A stretch of 64,000 bases of DNA from Axinella damicornis (taxonomy: Eukaryota > Porifera > Demospongiae > Axinellida > Axinellidae), in contig OZ007513.1 of the NCBI GenBank assembly GCA_963931865.1, positions 186,001-250,000 of the forward strand, in the 5' to 3' direction. The translations under genes were made by a program, and so were the position numbers. Below, in pieces: positions 59,501 through 64,000 of the stretch (the first letter of the stretch is position 1; each line of letters begins with the position of its first letter). The notes beneath the pieces are model-generated. The model was not told the DNA's origin. It did no database searches and saw only the letters and a program-made list of their open reading frames with translations.

Positions 59501-62500
59501 GACAAGAGACGGAAATGATGAAAGTCAAAATTGTGTTGCTGGAGTCGAAGCATCCCCCTTTCATCACACCTACTGTTGCTACTCAGCTATCTCTTTGCAC
59601 TCACTCTCGGTAACAGTACACACCTTACACCGAACTGAAGAGACAGCATTTGACGTGAAAAACTTAGTGGCCACTGCACACAAGCTGCAGTAGCTATGCA
59701 ACTAGGCTCGCATACATCGTTTTGTATCGTGCACTCATGAATTCATAGCAAATTCCGGTCATTGTTAGGTGAATAACTTTGAAATGAATACCCTACAATG
59801 CTATACACTAATACTACCACTATGCATCTTATTCTCTGTGCAGGATCAGATCAGGTGGATAAGGCACTCCCTAGTGTGGATGATTCTCCATTAGGTTAGT
59901 TGGAGAGATAAAAGTGTTTTTGTTGTAAGTTATTTCAACATTGTTTTCCTACAGGAGAAAAAGATCTCTTCGACGTACTGGCAGAGTTGATGTCGGTTGT
60001 TGGCAGATGGAAGGCCATTGGTAGAGGGTTCCGAATTGACTCTGAACGTCTGGATCAGATTCAAACTGATAACCACGGTGATTGTGAAGAGTGTTTGGAA
60101 GATGTGGTCAAATGCTGGCTGAGGAGAAACTACGATGTTGAGCTGTTTGGTGTGCCAACGTGGCGAGCGGTGGTGAAAGTGGTGGCACGTCCAGTCGCTG
60201 GGAACAACTATCTACTTGCCCTGAGCATTGCAGGAAGACACTCAGGTAACAGATTTAGTGCAGTGGAAGATTCTTTGTCAACACTTACACTTACTGACAA
60301 AGAATCTCTTTGCTGCATTGAAATTTGTGGGTGTGGTTAAGTTGGGTTAGGCATGTCATACACAGCAGTGTGTGTCATACTTAATTGCACATGCGCAGTT
60401 GATGGATTTCTGACAGACTAAGTCGAAAGTGTATCCCCCAAAATGTCAACAGTACAGTGCGGAGCGTTCGAACCGAGCCGACTGGATATGATGAACTGAT
60501 CCAGGACCTGCTGAAACGACTATGGGCCCCGCCCCCTATGTCCACCTCGCATCCACCTGACGTCACTCATGTGATGAATGATACCAGGCCTTCCCCGCTG
60601 TTCCACATCCGTGTATTATTATCAATGCAAACCAAAGAACAGAAAATGGGGTAAGGCCTGGGAACAAGGCTACTGTAGTGATTCATACACACTATTATTC
60701 AAACATTCGCATGCAAATACAGCACACACACAGTAGTACTGCCAGAAATGCTCAACTGATATATACCATGCACACATGCAGTTACAGTAGAGAGCAGTCC
60801 AGATTCAGCAAAAGGTATGTAGATCGCACTCGATCTGACTCCAAGCGATCAACCGATGTTGAACCGGGCACCGACTCACGTGTACTGTTGTGTGAAATCC
60901 TGTCCCACATGGAAATCGCATCACTGTCTTCTTGTGTGTGACCAGTGCCTCAGTGTCATTGCTGACTCGTTGGCTGTGCTCGCCTGACACGTTGTCGCTT
61001 GTAGTTACTCCTTCGGCACCTGTAGGCATGTAGCTGCTCTCACAGGCAGCTGCTCAGCTCTTGTTGCGCCATCTCTGGTCGCGACCATGTTACCCTACAG
61101 AGTCCAATTTCTCGCCGTCCAGTCCTCAGCATCGTTAGCATGTGTATTGCTTCTCATAATTTCAAACAAATATTTGAACACCTCCTTGCTCGGGGTAGAT
61201 ATTCCATAGAATTCAAACACCAGGAAATTAATTATGTTCAAATTATTAGTCATTACAGTACTCCACTGTGCAGTATTGAGGCACCTGTGCATGTGCCATG
61301 ATGTGGACCCACTCACCATCATCTCCCACCCAGCATCTTCCCCTTTAATAGATGGGATGCTTTGGCACCGACTAGTTTCTGTTTACGACCACTCCTTTTC
61401 CACGAGACAAGTCCTATTCTACTTTGACCCCCATTGTACATATCAGTGGTGTACCATACTTGCATGTAACTGCGCATGCGTAGTTCATGATTTCTGAGAG
61501 ACTTGTTGAAAGTGTGTCCAAACAATTTGGAAGAGGGCATGTATATACTCAGGCTCAATCCATATTATGACATGCAGTTACTCATCTCTTAATATCTACA
61601 GTGGTTACTGGTACTTCTCCGCAAACCTCCAAGCAAATTCCCATCACAAGTCAAGAACACTCTTATGCTAGCAGCACAGTATCAGACGACGTGTTCACTT
61701 CTGAAGGTGCTAGTGTCAGTCCCAGGCCCAGCTCTTCCACTCAGAGTGAGGGATCTCAGAAGCCACCATTTGGGTGTGGGTGTGGCAAGTGCACATTCAG
61801 TAGTTATATTGAGAGTGGATGCCCAAACCCAATCCCCTCAGCTAGCTCGTTCCCATGCCTTGATTTCAGCCGACTTACCCATGAGCAACAGCAAGAACTC
61901 AGAGGCAGGCTGCGTGTGGAGTCAGAGGATATTGTGATGAAGTTTCAGCACCTTTTTTCCACTGTCTACGAGTCACTGTGTGCACGAAGCATTCCTGTGG
62001 ACAAGCTAGTCACTCACCTCTTGTCGTTGCGTTCATTTGACCCTGTCTATGAGGGTTCTGAGAAACCAGTGTTTCAAACCTTCCTTAAAGAGCTTCAGTC
62101 TGCGGGAAGTATTGAGAAGGTGCTGTGGGTTATTAGAGACTACTTTACCTTTTTCAACTATCACGTTATTGAACACATTGTCAGTAGACTTGGTACAGAC
62201 CAGGACAAAGCTGAGCTTCGTAACTACAAGGAAGAATTTGACCGCTACTCAAAGCGTAGAGTTTATGAATGTCTCCCAGTCTTTGGACCTGTGAGCAAAG
62301 CTAATCATGTTGAGTTAGTTTTGATGTTAGATTCAGTGTACGAGCAATTCACTGTGGAGGCGGTCAAGGATTTTCGTCACAGGCTTAATGGAATCCTCCG
62401 TATATCACAAGGTGTTCTTCGTCTCTGTCGAGTGGAGGGTGAGTGTTTCCACCATACTTGTATGTACATATGCACATGAACACTCACGGTATACAATAGC

Positions 62501-64000
62501 CTCAATCCATCTAAATACTTAATGGTAGCTAAAGGTTGTCTTCGTAATTCACCTCCCCATTGTGATATTAGGGGGCATGGGAAAGGGGACCTAGGGTCCG
62601 GATTGAATAGGTGAACTTTGACCTTTTACTCAGCTGAAGCTTTACAAGTCAACTTGTAAAGGTCGAAGTGACTCTGAGACCAATTTCAGCCTGTTTTTTC
62701 TTCATTTGGCATCTGTACACAATGTTTTCATGAACCAAACTAGGTAATTCAATGCGGGCATAACATGATAGGGTGGTTAAGAATGCACAATCATATGTCT
62801 GGAAAATTTCTTCTTTCAAAGTTAATGTTCTTCGTGCAGATGATGGTGAGAATAAAGAAATGTACATGATTTTTAATTTCATGAAAAGATACTTCACTTG
62901 TGAAATGGCGACTACTAGAGGACTCAGCATGTAGCTACTTCATCGATAGCTCACCAATTCTTTCCGATTCAGATTTTGCATGTTGGCATTTGATTGCGGA
63001 AATTTGTACCTTGCTAAAATTTCCCACTCTACGGTAGACTATGTTCGCAAATTTCTTTCTTAGGTTTACGTTCTGTCAAAGTCCTTCATGCAGCTGCAGA
63101 TGATGGTGAGCCAACAGCAGTTGTTACTCACACACCTACCAGTCCTGAGCAGCAACTAACCAAGACGGAATGTAAGCCAAGCAAATGAATGTTTTTCTAC
63201 ATTTCATGTTGATTATTTGGCTTGGTCTGGTAACGGTGCTTAGATCTGTTAATACAGAAGTGGCAACCATACTCCTGGAACAGCAACTATTAGAACAAAC
63301 TCATTTCAGAATGCATACTCCAATTACGTCCAAGAGTGTTATGTACTGTTTGCGCTTTTTTCCCTGTGGCTGAGCACTCACTGCGACTGTCATTGGCAGC
63401 ATATATAGCTCTAGTGACAATCTGACTTAACAACGGTAGATAATTTTCCTGAATCATTGATGCTTATTGCTGTTTTGATTTCACATTTTTGTGATTGTTT
63501 CTGCCCAATCATTAAATAACTATCTCTACAGCTGCAACCCATGAGGCTTCACTCTCCTCCCAGCTTGTGACCTTCAGTGGTGCTGAAGTTGTTGCAGAAA
63601 CTAATTTTGTCATTACTAAGGCTGCAAAATCTTACTCATGGAGAGGTTATGGGTTCAAACTACATGTCCCTGATGATGCCCTGCCAGAGAATGTGTCTGA
63701 GTATCAAGTGAATGTCAAAGCTACGCTCTCTGGACAGTTCGAACTTCCTAAGGGCTACAAGCTTGTCAGTGCAGTCTACTGGGTGAAGGCACCTGGAAAT
63801 TTCAAGAAGTCGGTTAGAGTAGAAATTCAGCACTGTGCAAATACAGCGGACCCCAGTAACTTGACATTTGTAGTTGCCAAGTGCACACAGAAAGACCTGC
63901 CCTACAAGTTCACTCCAATGAAGGCTGGAGTCTTTCAGCCAAGCAGCAGTTATGGAGTGATATCACTAACTAGATTTTCTGGGCCTGCAATTGCTGCAAA
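56553..64000 (+). CDS. 2A leader, two Death domains, Cys-rich/helical module and ZU5 protein (3' end beyond window)
   Basis: Nine exons: 56553-56955, 57088-57138, 57473-57763, 58673-58825, 59844-59894, 59955-60245, 61602-62438, 63064-63171 and 63532-end; every junction is phase 1. Exon 1 ends with a hydrophobic stretch (CLLLGVCAVVLSLLLMA, residues about 105-121) and then GDVERNPGP, a full match to the 2A consensus D-x-E-x-N-P-G-P; the break would fall between Gly129 and Pro130. A 17-residue VDDSPLG linker and DD1 (about 152-248), a Ser/Thr-rich exon, a second linker and DD2 (317-413) follow. Exon 7 (414-692) has a CGCGKC cluster, a PIPSASSFP stretch and a long helical region. Exon 9 is ZU5 (SWRGYGFKLHVPDDALP, LVSAVYWV, VEIQHCA, VAKCTQKDLPY). 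ZU5 plus DD recalls PIDD/UNC5-type signalling. The upstream Met at 56496 is possible; the Met at 56841 would leave just the leader. Confidence 0.82.
56841..56943 (+). other. Signal-like hydrophobic segment plus 2A-like ribosome-skipping motif
   Basis: From an internal Met (MAGVRSG) the frame reads as a classic signal peptide (basic n-region, about 17 aliphatic residues) running straight into GDVERNPGP at 56916-56942. 2A sequences make the ribosome release the upstream product and resume at Pro. 2A motifs merged with signal peptides have been described at N-termini of immune-type proteins in sea urchin and, as I recall, in sponge. Confidence 0.85.
57088..58825 (+). repeat. Death-domain block 1 (linker exon, DD exon, Ser/Thr exon)
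   Basis: Duplicated as a unit with 59844-62438. Exon lengths match exactly (51 and 291 nt), and the linker exons differ at one or two bases. The Ser/Thr exon (58673) starts like its partner at 61602 but is truncated by a cryptic donor GCAG/GTGCAC. Reading through instead gives a stop at LPELHPLS about 40 nt further on. Intron 58826-59843 contains no recognised exon. Confidence 0.8.
58284..58366. repeat. Foldback in intron (TAGACCCTCCC arms)
   Basis: Arms CTAGACCCTCCCTCTCCCCC and its complement around a short loop, in the intron between DD1 and the Ser/Thr exon. Confidence 0.7.
59032..59102. ncRNA. 71-nt near-perfect hairpin (miRNA-precursor-like)
   Basis: Arms of 27 nt, ACAGAGCAATTTCAAAACTC plus GTAAGTC and its complement, differ by one base, with a 17-nt loop, in an intron of the 2A/Death-domain gene. 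The size and stem fit a miRNA precursor, but it could also be a small foldback transposon. No expression evidence. Confidence 0.35.
60246..61601. other. Long intron of the 2A/Death-domain gene
   Basis: 1.36 kb without recognisable exon. Holds a small hairpin at 60270-60307 (GATTCTTTGTCA / TGACAAAGAATC) and a half TAGCCTTG foldback near 60652-60672. Confidence 0.55.

Noticed and set aside
60460..60490. GTTCGAACC as a tRNA B box
   Set aside because: No A box at the right distance and no cloverleaf. No tRNA or rRNA gene was seen anywhere in the window.

Overview
The window is nuclear DNA of an intron-rich animal, most probably a sponge (Porifera). It carries spliced orthologues of metazoan or general eukaryotic genes (RING1/RNF2, RPL32, RUNDC1, MFAP1). 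It also carries Death-domain and ZU5 modules in sponge-like arrangements, a lineage-expanded seven-TM receptor family, many CA/GT microsatellites, homopolymer C/G runs and short inverted-repeat elements. A run of exactly 200 N (15197-15396) is a scaffolding gap. The species cannot be named from the sequence alone.

Layout. 187-2604 (+) is the 3' part of a RING1-type Polycomb E3 ligase (RAWUL domain). 3832-6714 (-) is a nine-exon adenylate-kinase-like protein with a myristoylation motif. 7851-9257 (+) is RPL32. 10054-14349 (-) is RUNDC1, coiled coil plus RUN domain, with its 5' end not found. 15397 to about 29880 is a tandem array of four units of about 4.1 kb (the last one diverged and shorter), each with one receptor gene on the minus strand. 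Six more receptors of the same family lie at 31082 (+), 35078, 37013, 41941, 44559 and 54944 (all -), giving ten in about 40 kb. Between them are minisatellites, two hAT-like MITEs with 8-bp target duplications, and a foldback family (TAGCCTCGTTCCCAGGC...) with 9-bp target duplications. 47188-50132 (+) is the MFAP1 splicing factor, N-terminal part not found. 50713-52122 (-) is an intronless GT4 glycosyltransferase, divergent from 52229-54092 (+), a small protein with two Death domains.

The most interesting locus is 56553 to beyond 64000 (+). It is a multi-exon gene whose first exon ends in a hydrophobic leader followed by a 2A-like ribosome-skipping motif (DVERNPGP). Two tandemly duplicated Death-domain blocks follow, then a Cys-rich/helical module and a ZU5 domain that runs off the window. 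All internal junctions are phase 1, so whole modules can be duplicated or skipped without frameshift. The design suggests an innate-immune or cell-death adaptor whose localisation could be set by the 2A leader. Together with the receptor cluster, the right half looks like a fast-evolving sensing and signalling region. The left half holds conserved housekeeping genes.
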